Shown here piece by piece: positions 33,710 to 42,395 of a DNA stretch of 42,841 bases. Positions within the stretch are counted from its first letter, which is position 1. Each line of letters starts with the position of its first letter. Origin of the DNA: Rikenellaceae bacterium (GTDB lineage: Bacteria; Bacteroidota; Bacteroidia; Bacteroidales; Rikenellaceae); the NCBI GenBank assembly GCA_017464745.1, contig JAFTYJ010000031.1:1-42841 (forward strand). The letters run 5' to 3'. Position numbers and translations under genes: made by a program. The notes below the pieces were generated by a model. It saw nothing but the letters and a program-made list of their open reading frames with translations, was not told where the DNA came from and did no database searches.

Positions 33710-34387
33710 ATGCTTACTATACCCAACGCTGTTGAGGAGGTTGTTAAGAACAAACCTTTTTTGGAGGGTGCTCTGATTGAGGGCCTTATCAACCTGTCGG
33801 CTCTGGCGCGTAACATCAAAACCGAGGTCGAAAGCCGTGTCGGCAAGGATGTTACCGAGAGTGCTATCGTTATGGCGCTCAATCGCCTTGTGCCCAAACT
33901 CGAACAAACAACCAAACTTAAAGTGCAACGTATCATCGACAATATGGGCGATATTATCGTTCGTTCGAGCCTTACGGACTATACGTTTGCCAACTCTGTG
34001 ACCCTGCATAGTTGTCAGGAGAAACTGTTGAGCCATATCGACTCGCTCAACCCTAATAAAGATATTTTCTGTACGGTGTCGCAGGGTATCAACGAAACTA
34101 CACTTGTGGTGAGTAGCCAGATTTCGGACCTTGTGGACACGATTTTCTCTCAGGAAGAGGTTATGTCGAGGACCGAGAGCCTGTCGTCGATAACCATTAA
34201 ATTGCCCTCGGAGAATGCTTTTTGTCCGGGCGTTTATTACCATATTTTCAAAGAACTCGCGTGGGAGAACATCAACATTAAGGAGATTATCAGTACCACC
34301 AACGAATTTACCGTCGTTGTCAGTGATACGGATATTCAACGCGCCTTTACCATTCTGATGTCCACCAAACGCGGCTATCGAATGTAA
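33710..34387 (+). CDS. ACT-domain regulatory protein
   Basis: A 225-residue cytosolic protein from the ATG at 33710 (MLTIPNAVEEVV); the frame opens at 33620 but that extension is not typical of relatives I recall. The N-terminal half is helical (VEEVVKNKPFLEGALIEGLINLSALARNI, then AIVMALNRLVPKLEQ), compatible with a winged-helix or helical domain. The last 70 residues look like an ACT domain of the aspartokinase type: SITIKLPSENAFCPGVYYHIFKELAWENINIKEIISTTNEFTVVVSDTDIQRAFTIL. No kinase domain is attached. It probably senses an amino acid or other small ligand. It ends two bases before the next gene, the first of a seven-gene + strand run. Confidence 0.72.
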   Translation: MLTIPNAVEEVVKNKPFLEGALIEGLINLSALARNIKTEVESRVGKDVTESAIVMALNRLVPKLEQTTKLKVQRIIDNMGDIIVRSSLTDYTFANSVTLHSCQEKLLSHIDSLNPNKDIFCTVSQGINETTLVVSSQISDLVDTIFSQEEVMSRTESLSSITIKLPSENAFCPGVYYHIFKELAWENINIKEIISTTNEFTVVVSDTDIQRAFTILMSTKRGYRM

Positions 34388-34389
34388 TT

Positions 34390-35409
34390 ATGACAGAACA
34401 ACTTAAAAAGGATATTGCCCGCCTGTCGATGTTGGTCGATGGTTGGGATGGCGGTATGAGTGCCTTGGAGCGTGAATTGTTCCTCGAAACCCTGCGCCGA
34501 ATGTACGAGAAAGTGCGCTTTGCCGATACCGCTGCCGAGATACCTTCGGCTACTGTTGCTTCGGCTGCTGTTGCTTCGGCCGCCGCACTTGCCGATGACG
34601 AGCCTTCGGATGAACCCGATATCGAAATCGAACTTGTGATGGATGAGGATGCCGAAGAGTGTGCCGAGGAGGATAGCCCCGTTGTGGTCCCTGTGCCCGC
34701 ACCCGAGGTGGAGGAGGAGCCTGCGCCTCAAATTGAGGAGCCCGCTCCCGAAGAGGCCGCTACCCCCGTGGCAGAACCTGCACCCATAGAGCCGACTTCG
34801 GAGGTTGTAGCCGAGCCCGTGGAGGTCACAACTCCCGAAAAAGCAGAGCCTGCACCCGTGGCAGAACCCTCGCACGTTCGCCCCAAAATCAGCCGTCAGG
34901 TTATCGATACCCTCTATGGCGATGGTGCGCTGCCCAAAGTTACCCCTGCCGCTCCCGTGGCCGAAAGCGCTCCTGCGCCCCAATCCGAGAGCCCCGCTCC
35001 CATCAACGAGGTGTCTACCCCTCAACCGACCCCTCAACCTGCCGCTACTGTTGCCGAGCCTTCGGTGGCCGATGTTGTGGGTGCACCCAAAACAGTGCTT
35101 GGTGATGTGATTAATACGGGTGCTGTGCGTTTGGGTGACTCGTTCCAAACCGACACTCTGGATGTGGCAACCAAGATTGCCGCAGGCGAGGTGCGCAGTC
35201 TGCGTGGCGCTATGGGTATCAACGACAAGGTTATGATTATGCGTGACCTGTTTGGTGGCGACGCTGCACAGTTCGATGCCGTCATCAACGAGTTGGACCG
35301 CCAACCCTCGTTTGACGATGCAATGATATATATCAGCGAATACTCGTGGAACTCTTCGAGTGAGGGTGCCAAAATGCTGATGAACTTGTTGAAACTCAAA
35401 TTCTCGTAG
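34390..35409 (+). CDS. A/P/E-rich linker protein with conserved ends
   Basis: A 339-residue protein with a conserved N-terminal helix (about 1-45, KKDIARLSMLVDGWDGGMSALERELFLETLRRMYEKV), a disordered middle (about 50-230) very rich in Ala, Pro and Glu with EEPAP/AEPAP-like repeats, and a folded C-terminal domain (about 245-339; GAMGINDKVMIMRDLFGGDAAQFDAVINELDRQPSFDDAMIYI). The C-terminal part resembles a conserved domain of unknown function in Bacteroidales. No signal peptide or membrane helix. It sits two bases after the ACT gene and five bases before rsmI. Function unknown; a scaffold or tether is a guess. Confidence 0.75.
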   Translation: MTEQLKKDIARLSMLVDGWDGGMSALERELFLETLRRMYEKVRFADTAAEIPSATVASAAVASAAALADDEPSDEPDIEIELVMDEDAEECAEEDSPVVVPVPAPEVEEEPAPQIEEPAPEEAATPVAEPAPIEPTSEVVAEPVEVTTPEKAEPAPVAEPSHVRPKISRQVIDTLYGDGALPKVTPAAPVAESAPAPQSESPAPINEVSTPQPTPQPAATVAEPSVADVVGAPKTVLGDVINTGAVRLGDSFQTDTLDVATKIAAGEVRSLRGAMGINDKVMIMRDLFGGDAAQFDAVINELDRQPSFDDAMIYISEYSWNSSSEGAKMLMNLLKLKFS

Positions 35410-35414
35410 TCGAA

Positions 35415-36119
35415 GTGGCAAAACTTTATATAGTCCCCACACCCATTGGCAACCTCGAAGATATGACCTATCGTGCTGTCAGGGTGCTTGGTGAGGTTGA
35501 TTTCATTCTGGCCGAAGATACTCGTACCTCGTCGGTGCTGTTGCGTCACTACGGTATCGACAAGAAACTCTATTCACACCACAAATTCAACGAACACGCC
35601 ACCGTCGAAATGGTGGTTCGTGAGTTGGAGGCGGGTCGTAATGCTGCGCTTGTGAGCGATGCGGGAACTCCCGGAATTTCGGACCCCGGTTTTCTGCTTG
35701 TTCGCCGTTGCGTCGAGCGCGGTTTGGAGGTCGAGAGCATTCCGGGTGCTACGGCTTTTGTTCCTGCGCTGGTGCAGAGCGGTTTCCCGTGCGACAAATT
35801 CTGTTTTGAGGGCTTTCTGCCGCAGAAGAAGGGGCGCAACAAAATGCTCCAAGCCTTGGTGGATGAGCCTCGTACAATGATTTTCTATGAATCTCCCTAT
35901 CGGGTTGTCAAGACGCTGACCCAATTCGAGGAGTTCTTTGGTGGCGACCGTGAGGTCTCGGTGTCGCGCGAACTTACCAAGAAGTTTGAGCAGACCGTGC
36001 GTGGTACAGTCTCGGAGGTGTTGGCCCACTTCCGCGAACACGAACCCAAAGGCGAATTTGTGATTGTGCTGGCAGGCCGACCCAAGGATAAAAACGATAA
36101 GAACGATGACGACCAATAA
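35415..36119 (+). CDS. rsmI: 16S rRNA ribose methyltransferase RsmI
   Basis: Methylates the 2'-OH of C1402 in the decoding centre of 16S rRNA. The protein is 234 residues with a GTG start at 35415; the tetrapyrrole-methylase fold shows YIVPTPIGNLEDMTYRAVRVL at the start, LVSDAGTPGISDPG in the middle, and KFCFEGFLPQKKGRNKML. It is five bases from the previous stop and its 3' end overlaps the DUF389 start by 14 bases. The tail (KDKNDKNDDDQ) is acidic and not conserved. Confidence 0.96.
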   Translation: MAKLYIVPTPIGNLEDMTYRAVRVLGEVDFILAEDTRTSSVLLRHYGIDKKLYSHHKFNEHATVEMVVRELEAGRNAALVSDAGTPGISDPGFLLVRRCVERGLEVESIPGATAFVPALVQSGFPCDKFCFEGFLPQKKGRNKMLQALVDEPRTMIFYESPYRVVKTLTQFEEFFGGDREVSVSRELTKKFEQTVRGTVSEVLAHFREHEPKGEFVIVLAGRPKDKNDKNDDDQ

Positions 36120-37482
36120 TAGTTTATTTCGCCGATTTTGGGAGCGTACCAAAGGGATGATACGCGACCGTTTTGATCTTACGGCCGATAGCGCCACCCA
36201 ACAAGAGGTCGTTGCCAATATCTCCAACGGCGTGGAGTTCCGTGGAACCAATCTGTGGGTGCTCATCTTTGCAACCCTTGTGGCCTCACTCGGATTGAAT
36301 GTCAATTCGCCTGCCGTGATTATCGGTGCAATGTGTATTTCGCCCCTGATGGGACCTATTGTCGGCTTTGGCTTGGCGCTGGCAGTCAATGACTTCGAGT
36401 TGATGAAGAAGTCGTTGCGTAACCTCGGCTTTATGGCCATCACGGCGATTGTGGCCTCTACAATATTTTTTGTAATCTCGCCCATCAGCACAGCCCAAAG
36501 CGAATTGCTGGCACGTACCGTTCCCACGCTTTATGATGTGTTGATAGCCCTGTTTGGTGGTGCTGCGGGTATCATTGCCCAAACGCGCAAAGACCGCACC
36601 TCGACCGTAATTCCGGGTGTTGCTATTGCCACTGCGCTGATGCCCCCTTTGTGTACGGCTGGTTATGGACTTGCAACGCTGCAATTCAGTTACTTTATCG
36701 GAGCACTCTATCTGTGCTTCATCAATATGGTGTGTATCGCCATTGCCACCTTCGCTTTTATCCGCTTTTTGAAATACCCCGTAAAGACACAGGCCGACCC
36801 CCGTGTCGAACGTCGTGTGCGCTATGTGATGTCGCTGGTGTTGGCCGTGGTGCTGATTCCGAGTTCTATTATCGCTCTGCGCCTGGTGCGCCAAACAATC
36901 TTCGAGAGTAACGCCGAGCGCTATGTGGCTACGGTGTTCAACTATAACCAAACACGCGTGTTGGAGTGTAACAAAACCTTCCGTATGAGCCGCAAATACC
37001 CCTCAACAATCGAGGTGGTGCTGTTTGGCGAGACTATCTCGCAGGACGCTATCGAGAATGCCCGAAGCCAGATGGCGACCTATGGCTTGGAGGATACCGA
37101 ACTTGTGGTCAAACAGACCTCGGAAGGCCGTGAGAGTACTATCGATTTCTCGCTTGTCCAAAAGAGTTACTCCGAACTGCTGGCCGAACGTAATGACCAA
37201 ATAACCCGCCTGCGTAGCCGTCTGCGCGAATATCAAGCGTTGGATACCCTCTCGTCGGCCGATATGACACGAGAGTGTGCTGCGGTTGTCGAAAACCTCC
37301 AACAGATGTCCATTGCCCGTCAGGTGGTGTATGATTCCGACGGCCGTCAGGTGGATACCCTGCTTGTATGTATTGTTAAACCCAAAACTTTGCCTTTGAG
37401 CGTCGACGAGCGTGACCGTTTGGAACGCTGGTTGAAGGTGAGGGGCAAGTGCGAAAATATAATGTTGTATGTCCAAGAGTAG
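36106..37482 (+). CDS. DUF389 membrane protein
   Basis: A 458-residue protein from the ATG at 36106. The membrane part (about 45-270) carries roughly six helices with GLNVNSPAVIIGAMCISPLMGPIVGFGLALAVND, the DUF389 hallmark, GGAAGIIAQTRKDRTSTVIPGVAIATALMPPLCTAGYGLA and a paired helix region. A cytoplasmic C-terminal domain (about 285-458) follows. DUF389 proteins have no settled function; transport has been suggested. It overlaps rsmI by 14 bases and the acyltransferase gene by 14 bases. Confidence 0.88.
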   Translation: MTTNNSLFRRFWERTKGMIRDRFDLTADSATQQEVVANISNGVEFRGTNLWVLIFATLVASLGLNVNSPAVIIGAMCISPLMGPIVGFGLALAVNDFELMKKSLRNLGFMAITAIVASTIFFVISPISTAQSELLARTVPTLYDVLIALFGGAAGIIAQTRKDRTSTVIPGVAIATALMPPLCTAGYGLATLQFSYFIGALYLCFINMVCIAIATFAFIRFLKYPVKTQADPRVERRVRYVMSLVLAVVLIPSSIIALRLVRQTIFESNAERYVATVFNYNQTRVLECNKTFRMSRKYPSTIEVVLFGETISQDAIENARSQMATYGLEDTELVVKQTSEGRESTIDFSLVQKSYSELLAERNDQITRLRSRLREYQALDTLSSADMTRECAAVVENLQQMSIARQVVYDSDGRQVDTLLVCIVKPKTLPLSVDERDRLERWLKVRGKCENIMLYVQE

Positions 37483-38434
37483 ATTGAACTTCGGGCAAAA
37501 AATAGCCTTTTATGCCTCCCTGTGGGGTTGCCGTTTGATTGCCGTGTGGCCCGATTTTGTGCTGTTCGGTGTGTTTAAGTGGATTTTCTATGTGCTGATA
37601 TATCGCGTGGCAAGATACCGCGTGAAGGTGGTGCGCGACAACCTGTCGAAGTGTTTCCCCGAGAAGAGTGCCGAGGAGTTGCGCCGCATCGAACGCGACT
37701 TTTATGCCAACTTTGCCGAAATCATAATCTGTATATTGAACCTCACGGTGGTGTCGCCACGTAAGTTGAGTAGCCGTTTGAAGGTGTCGGAGGGTACCGA
37801 GAATTTTGCCACTGACCCCCGCCACGCTATCGCTATGATGGGTCACTGCGGTTGCTGGGAGTATCTGCCCGCGTTTCCGCTCGACAATTTCGGATTCCGC
37901 AATGTGTGTGTCTACCACGAGTTGGAAAACCCCGCTATGGACGAACTGATGAAGTATATCCGCACCCGTATCGGAGGTATCCCCGTTGAGCGCCGCGAGG
38001 TGTTGCGCTACTTTATCTCCAACCGTAACGGCTATCCCGATGGCGGACGTATGCTGTGGGGAATGCTCTCCGACCAAACACCGCCCAAAGACCCCAAACA
38101 TCATTGGATTAAGTTCCTGGGTCGCCCCACGGTATTTGCCCGCGGAAGTGAGTTTATGGCTATCAAGTTCGGTGTGCCCGTATATTTCCTGTGGATTGAC
38201 CGCGTGAAAGCGGGCCAATACGACTATCGCCTCGAAATGATATACGATGGCAAGGAGGAGGTGGCCGACTATGAGATTACCGAACGCTATGCGGCACTGC
38301 TCGAACAACAGATTCGTCGCCACCCCGAGTTGTGGTTGTGGACCCACCGCCGCTGGAAACGACACTTCGGCCAAGAGGCCCAAGACCGATACTACGCCCG
38401 CTATCCCGAAGACCGACCTACCCAAAATCAATAA
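37469..38434 (+). CDS. LpxL/HtrB-family acyltransferase
   Basis: A 321-residue inner-membrane-associated acyltransferase of the lysophospholipid/lipid A type, which transfers an acyl chain onto lipid A sugars or a similar acceptor. One N-terminal hydrophobic anchor (DFVLFGVFKWIFYVLIY) is followed by the active-site region MMGHCGCWEYLPAF, where the H-x4-E arrangement replaces the H-x4-D common in other acyltransferases, as is usual in this family. Later segments RGSEFMAIKFGVPVYFLWI are typical. Fourteen bases overlap with DUF389. It is followed at once by a glycosyltransferase, so both may serve surface lipid or glycan synthesis. Confidence 0.87.
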   Translation: MSKSRLNFGQKIAFYASLWGCRLIAVWPDFVLFGVFKWIFYVLIYRVARYRVKVVRDNLSKCFPEKSAEELRRIERDFYANFAEIIICILNLTVVSPRKLSSRLKVSEGTENFATDPRHAIAMMGHCGCWEYLPAFPLDNFGFRNVCVYHELENPAMDELMKYIRTRIGGIPVERREVLRYFISNRNGYPDGGRMLWGMLSDQTPPKDPKHHWIKFLGRPTVFARGSEFMAIKFGVPVYFLWIDRVKAGQYDYRLEMIYDGKEEVADYEITERYAALLEQQIRRHPELWLWTHRRWKRHFGQEAQDRYYARYPEDRPTQNQ

Positions 38435-39439
38435 GTGTTGAAAGCCAAGATTGTCATACTGAATTGGAATGGCCGACAACACCTCGAAACCTACCTTCCG
38501 AGTGTGGTCGCGTCGTGTCCCGATTGGGCCGGTGTGGTTGTGGCCGATAATGGCTCGACGGACGACTCCGTGGAGTGGCTCGTTGCACACTATCCGCAGG
38601 TAGAGTTGGTGCTTCTCGACCGAAACTATGGTTTTGCCGAGGGGTATAACCGCGCACTTGCACAGGTCGAGGATGCCGAATATCTGGTGCTGCTCAATAG
38701 TGATGTCGAAACCCCCGAAGGGTGGCTCACTCCGCTTGTTGAATGTTTGGAGAGCGACCCTCGTGTGGGCGCTGTGGCACCAAAACTGCGCTCGTGGTGT
38801 GACCGTACAAGTTTTGAGTACGCAGGTGCATCGGGTGGTTTTATGGATGTGCTGGGCTATCCGTTCTGCCGTGGCCGAATTATGGGAACTATCGAGAAGG
38901 ATTGCGGACAGTATGACGATGCACGTAATGTGTTCTGGGCTTCGGGCGCAGCCTTTGCGTGCCGTAGCAGTGTGTTCCGTAGCCTTGGCGGTTTCGATGG
39001 CGATTTCTTTGCTCATCAGGAGGAGATTGATCTCTGCTGGCGAATGTGGCGAGCAGGCTATACCGTTCGTGTGGAACCCCGAAGTGTGGTCTATCACCTC
39101 GGCGGCGGAACCCTGCCTACATCGTCGCCACGCAAAACATACCTCAACCACCGAAATAACCTGTCGATGCTCTATAAAAACCTAAATTCACCCATTCGAC
39201 GAACCCTCGTTGTGGGTGTGCGCTTGGTACTTGACGGCCTGACGGCTGCAATGTATCTGTGTAAGGGTGAGTGGCAGGGTGTCAAAGCCGTGTGGCAGGC
39301 TCATCGTGACTTCTTTGCACGCCGCCGCAGCCTGAGAGCCAAACGTACCCCGTCTATTGCATCACCCGAGGGTGTGTATCGTGGCTCTATGGTGTTGCGA
39401 TACCTGTTTGGTGGCCGCACGTTCAATCAAATGATGTAA
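38435..39439 (+). CDS. GT2 glycosyltransferase
   Basis: A family-2 glycosyltransferase of 334 residues. The N-terminal GT-A core starts VILNWNGRQHLETYLPS, contains ADNGSTDDSVEWL and LVLLNSDVETPEGWL (DXD-type metal site), and FDGDFFAHQEEIDLCWRMWRAGY with the catalytic ED-like acid group. Homologues are rhamnosyl- or similar transferases of the WbbL type acting on surface polysaccharide. It begins with GTG TTG directly after the acyltransferase stop (TAAGTG), an extreme case of coupled genes. Confidence 0.9.
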   Translation: MLKAKIVILNWNGRQHLETYLPSVVASCPDWAGVVVADNGSTDDSVEWLVAHYPQVELVLLDRNYGFAEGYNRALAQVEDAEYLVLLNSDVETPEGWLTPLVECLESDPRVGAVAPKLRSWCDRTSFEYAGASGGFMDVLGYPFCRGRIMGTIEKDCGQYDDARNVFWASGAAFACRSSVFRSLGGFDGDFFAHQEEIDLCWRMWRAGYTVRVEPRSVVYHLGGGTLPTSSPRKTYLNHRNNLSMLYKNLNSPIRRTLVVGVRLVLDGLTAAMYLCKGEWQGVKAVWQAHRDFFARRRSLRAKRTPSIASPEGVYRGSMVLRYLFGGRTFNQMM

Positions 39440-39443
39440 CACC

Positions 39444-39947
39444 GTGAGTGACCTCTCCTCAAAGATAGTTCAAGCAGCACACTATTGTGCAACTCAGGGC
39501 CTATGCCGTCAGGTGGCTCTGTTGTTGGATTTTTCGCGCTCGTCGCAACTGCCCCGCTTGCGAGTGGTGGATTTGTGTCGTGAGGAGGTTGTGTGGGAGT
39601 GCCTTGCGGCTACGGGTCGCGGCCGAACGCTGTGCGAACGCCTATGCCCCCGAATGTCCGACCGCCCCGAATCGTGGCTTACACCCGAAGGTCGCAGCAG
39701 AGTGGGGGAGCGATACGTAGGTGAGTTTGGCACAGCCTATCGTCTTGATGGCTTGGATACGACCAATGCCAATATGCGCCGACGAGCCATCGTGCTACAC
39801 TCCTCGGAGCAAGTTCCCGATCGCGCGTGGGCGTGGTTGCCTTTGCGATGCAGTCGTGGCTGTGTGGTGCTCTCGCCGCAGGCGTTTGCCCGTGTGGATG
39901 CGCTCCTTGCCGACCACACCGATGTGTTGTTGTGGATTTATCGTTAG
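39444..39947 (+). CDS. L,D-transpeptidase-like catalytic-domain protein
   Basis: A 167-residue protein with a GTG start, four bases after the GT2 gene. The second half (about 78-167) matches the murein L,D-transpeptidase catalytic family as I recall it: VGEFGTAYRLDGLDTTNANMRRRAIVLHSSEQVPD (His) and PLRCSRGCVVLSPQAF with the catalytic Cys in the SRGC motif, ending VLLWIYR. The N-terminal part is a strand-rich region without a clear signal peptide (VALLLDFSRSS), so the export route is uncertain. It is the last gene of the + strand run. Function in peptidoglycan crosslinking or hydrolysis is inferred. Confidence 0.7.
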   Translation: MSDLSSKIVQAAHYCATQGLCRQVALLLDFSRSSQLPRLRVVDLCREEVVWECLAATGRGRTLCERLCPRMSDRPESWLTPEGRSRVGERYVGEFGTAYRLDGLDTTNANMRRRAIVLHSSEQVPDRAWAWLPLRCSRGCVVLSPQAFARVDALLADHTDVLLWIYR

Positions 39948-39996
39948 ACTTGCGCTTTTCCGAGCGCACACTCTTTTATCCCTCTCGAAACTTATT

Positions 39997-40713
39997 CTAT
40001 TCGCGTACTGTGACGTGAAAGCAGGCTTGCTTGTACTCGTATTTGACGTAGCAACGACCTTGGTCGCGCAGGTTTTTGAGTACCTCGGCCAACATCTGTT
40101 TCATCATCGCCGACTCAATGGTGGCGGTAATTCCCGTGTGTTTGTAGAATCGCATATATGCCAAATCGAAGGTCGTGCCATAGAAGTGACACGAGTTTTT
40201 GGAGGCATTTACATTGCCCGAGCGACGCAACTTATTGACATCCTCCTCGGTGCGGGTAACACTCGTCACAAACGGACATACCCCCTCAATGCCAAAGCGT
40301 CGTTGGAGTGAGTCGGCAAAATCGCGACCTATATCTTCGAGCAGGTCGGCCGCCTCGGGAATTAGATAGGGTATCGAGTGGGTGAGAGGGTCGAGTTTGT
40401 AGTATTGACAACTCTCGATTAATTTCATACGTCGCGATGGTTTTTGGTCGCGTGTGACGAGCGGCTCAATACCGATTGTTTTGGCGGCTTCGAGTTGTAC
40501 GTCGTTCAAATCGCGGAAAATTCGCGAGTATTTGTATTGGTAGTGAATAGTTGCGGTTTTGGCCAGTTGCAACATCTCTAAGTCGGCCTCAATGGCCTTG
40601 CGCTTGACGACACCGTAAGAGATGAACACTATGAGTATCACGAGAATACCATACACATAGGGTCGGAGTTTGGGATTGAGGTGTCTTCTGCGGCGACGTT
40701 GATTGGTGGTCAT
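39997..40713 (-). CDS. DUF5715 membrane-anchored M15-like protein
   Basis: A 238-residue protein from the ATG at 40713: a basic N-terminus with RRRRRH, one transmembrane helix (about 18-36, YVYGILVILIVFISYGVV) and an external domain. The core segment PFVTSVTRTEEDVNKLRRSGNVNASKNSCHFYGTTFDLAY has an SxHxxGxxxD pattern like the zinc site of M15 D-Ala-D-Ala carboxypeptidases, and EKR-like His later (FHVTVRE at the end) may finish the site. I place it in DUF5715 from memory. Longer starts (40764, 40812) would reach into the terminator of tRNA-Gln, so they are disfavoured. Envelope peptidase role is inferred. Confidence 0.7.
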   Translation of the reverse strand: MTTNQRRRRRHLNPKLRPYVYGILVILIVFISYGVVKRKAIEADLEMLQLAKTATIHYQYKYSRIFRDLNDVQLEAAKTIGIEPLVTRDQKPSRRMKLIESCQYYKLDPLTHSIPYLIPEAADLLEDIGRDFADSLQRRFGIEGVCPFVTSVTRTEEDVNKLRRSGNVNASKNSCHFYGTTFDLAYMRFYKHTGITATIESAMMKQMLAEVLKNLRDQGRCYVKYEYKQACFHVTVRE

Positions 40714-40794
40714 AGGTTGCGTGTGTGTAGTGTTTGATGGTCGGGTGTGGCATTCGGTGCACATCACTCCGTGTTCGCGCTTATACCAAACAAA

Positions 40795-40842
40795 AAAGAC
40801 ACTCCGCATCATCGCCGTTTAATCGGCTCCCGGGGTGTCTTT
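40795..40842 (-). terminator. Terminator of tRNA-Gln
   Basis: AAAGACACTCCG (40795-40806) pairs with CGGGGTGTCTTT (40831-40842) with one G-T pair across a 24-base loop; on the minus strand it is followed by a long T run. It lies just past the tRNA 3' end. Confidence 0.72.
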
Positions 40843-40846
40843 TGAG

Positions 40847-40917
40847 TTGAGCTACCTGGATTCGAACCAAGAATGACAGAACCAAAATCTGCAGTGTTAC
40901 CATTACACCATAGCTCA
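40847..40917 (-). tRNA. tRNA-Gln (anticodon TTG)
   Basis: A 71-base cloverleaf on the minus strand: acceptor arms TGAGCTA/TAGCTCA, D arm GTGT/ACAC, anticodon stem GCAGA/TCTGT with loop TTTTGGT (anticodon TTG, reading CAA and CAG), T arm CTTGG/CCAGG with loop TTCGAAT. CCA is not encoded. It has an excellent promoter and its own terminator. Confidence 0.96.
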
Positions 40918-40937
40918 GTTTTGCTGGAAAAGCGATG

Positions 40938-40968
40938 CAAATATACGACAAATTTTGATATCTCCAAA
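40938..40968 (-). promoter_or_regulatory. Promoter for tRNA-Gln
   Basis: TATATTTG on the minus strand (40938-40945) and TTTG (40965-40968) separated by exactly 19 bases: a textbook Bacteroidota promoter, 21 bases upstream of the tRNA. Confidence 0.9.
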
Positions 40969-40988
40969 CTTTTTTTGCTAAGTTTTTG

Positions 40989-40996
40989 TATTTTTG
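40989..40996 (+). promoter_or_regulatory. -7 promoter element for the NSS transporter
   Basis: TATTTTTG matches TAnnTTTG about 26 bases before the ATG at 41022. No clear -33 element. Confidence 0.55.
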
Positions 40997-41021
40997 TGCC
41001 CAAACCCCAAATTTTAGACCT

Positions 41022-42377
41022 ATGAATAGTGATTCACGTACTACTTTTAAGAGTAAAATCGGTATTATAATGGCTGCCGTGGGTAGTGCCGTCGGCCTCG
41101 GTAATATCTGGCGATTCCCTTATGAGGCGGGCCAAAATGGCGGTGGTGCCTTCTTGTTAATATATCTGTTGTGTGTGCTTGTGATGGGAATTCCGACCCT
41201 GCTGGCCGAGATGACCCTGGGACGTATGGCCAAAACCAACTCCGTGGAGGCCTTCCGCCGAGTGAGCAAACACCCCGTATTCAGTCGTATCGGCTACCTC
41301 GGAGTGCTGTCGTGCCTGCTGATTCTCGGATTCTATACTGTTGTTGCCGGCTGGACATTCCAATATATGTGGGAGTCGGTGTCGGGCGGCATCGTGGGTG
41401 GAACTACCGAGCAGTTTGCCCAATCGTTTGTCGATTTCTCGACCTCGCCGTTCCAACCTCTGTTCTGGACCCTGCTTATGCTGGTGTTTACCCACCTTAT
41501 TATTATAGGTGGCGTGCAGAAGGGTATCGAGCGCGCCTCCAAACTGATGATGCCCCTGCTGTTTGTGCTGCTTGTGGTGTTGTGTGTCAACTCTCTTATG
41601 TTGGATGGCGCTCGCGAGGGCCTGTTGTTCTTGTTCAAACCCGATTTCTCGGCTATCGACTCGGGCGTGGTGCTGAGCGCTATGGGTCAGGCTTTCTTCT
41701 CGCTGAGCCTTGGTGCGGGTGTGATGATTACCTACGCTTCGTATTTCGAGAAAGAGGTCAATATGCCCCGTACGGCGACTACCGTAGCACTGCTTGATAC
41801 CTCGGTCGCTCTGCTTGCGGGTATTGTGATTTTCCCCGCCGTGTTCACCTTCGGAATTCAACCTACCCAAGGCCCGAACCTTGTGTTTGTGACCCTGCCC
41901 AATATTTTCGCCCAACTGCCTTGGGGCTCGGTGTGGTCGTTTATCTTCTTCTTGTTGTTGGCGTTGGCGTCGATTACTTCGCTCATCTCGCTGCACCAAG
42001 TGGTTACGGCCTATGTCGAGGAGGAGTTCCGAGTTTCGAATCGTAAGGCGGCACTGATTGTGACCTGTGCCGCAGGTGTGCTTACGGTGTTTGCATCGTT
42101 GAGCCTTGGCGTGCTTAATGACCTGCGTGTGGGCGGTATGTGCTTGTTCGATTTGCTGGACTTTGTTACGGCCAAGATTATGATGCCCGTGGGTAGCCTT
42201 CTGCTGTGCGTGTTTATGGGCTGGCGATTGGAGAAATCGGCACTTTTGAACGAACTTACCAACTACGGCACACTGCGCTGGCGTTGGGCCAAAGTGTTTG
42301 TTGTGGTGCTCAAATATGTGGTTCCTATCCTCGTGACACTGATTTTTGTCAACGAGTTGGGCGTGTTTAAGTTTTAA
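41022..42377 (+). CDS. Sodium-dependent neurotransmitter-type transporter
   Basis: NSS/SNF family sodium symporter of 451 residues, LeuT fold, about 11-12 helices. TM1 shows GSAVGLGNIWRFPYEAGQNGGGAF, which carries the Na+ and substrate site, and a second hallmark FSLSLGAGVMITYASYF lies in TM6. Bacterial relatives carry amino acids or related amines; the substrate cannot be read from sequence. The ATG at 41022 fits the usual short N-terminus; the frame is open from 40986 but the promoter box lies there. It ends 18 bases before the sir2 gene. Confidence 0.93.
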   Translation: MNSDSRTTFKSKIGIIMAAVGSAVGLGNIWRFPYEAGQNGGGAFLLIYLLCVLVMGIPTLLAEMTLGRMAKTNSVEAFRRVSKHPVFSRIGYLGVLSCLLILGFYTVVAGWTFQYMWESVSGGIVGGTTEQFAQSFVDFSTSPFQPLFWTLLMLVFTHLIIIGGVQKGIERASKLMMPLLFVLLVVLCVNSLMLDGAREGLLFLFKPDFSAIDSGVVLSAMGQAFFSLSLGAGVMITYASYFEKEVNMPRTATTVALLDTSVALLAGIVIFPAVFTFGIQPTQGPNLVFVTLPNIFAQLPWGSVWSFIFFLLLALASITSLISLHQVVTAYVEEEFRVSNRKAALIVTCAAGVLTVFASLSLGVLNDLRVGGMCLFDLLDFVTAKIMMPVGSLLLCVFMGWRLEKSALLNELTNYGTLRWRWAKVFVVVLKYVVPILVTLIFVNELGVFKF

Positions 42378-42395
42378 CCTACAAGGGGATTTGAT

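Noticed and set aside
40714..40812. Longer DUF5715 N-terminus starting at 40812
   Set aside because: It would begin inside the loop of the tRNA-Gln terminator hairpin; the ATG at 40713 gives a normal basic start and anchor helix.
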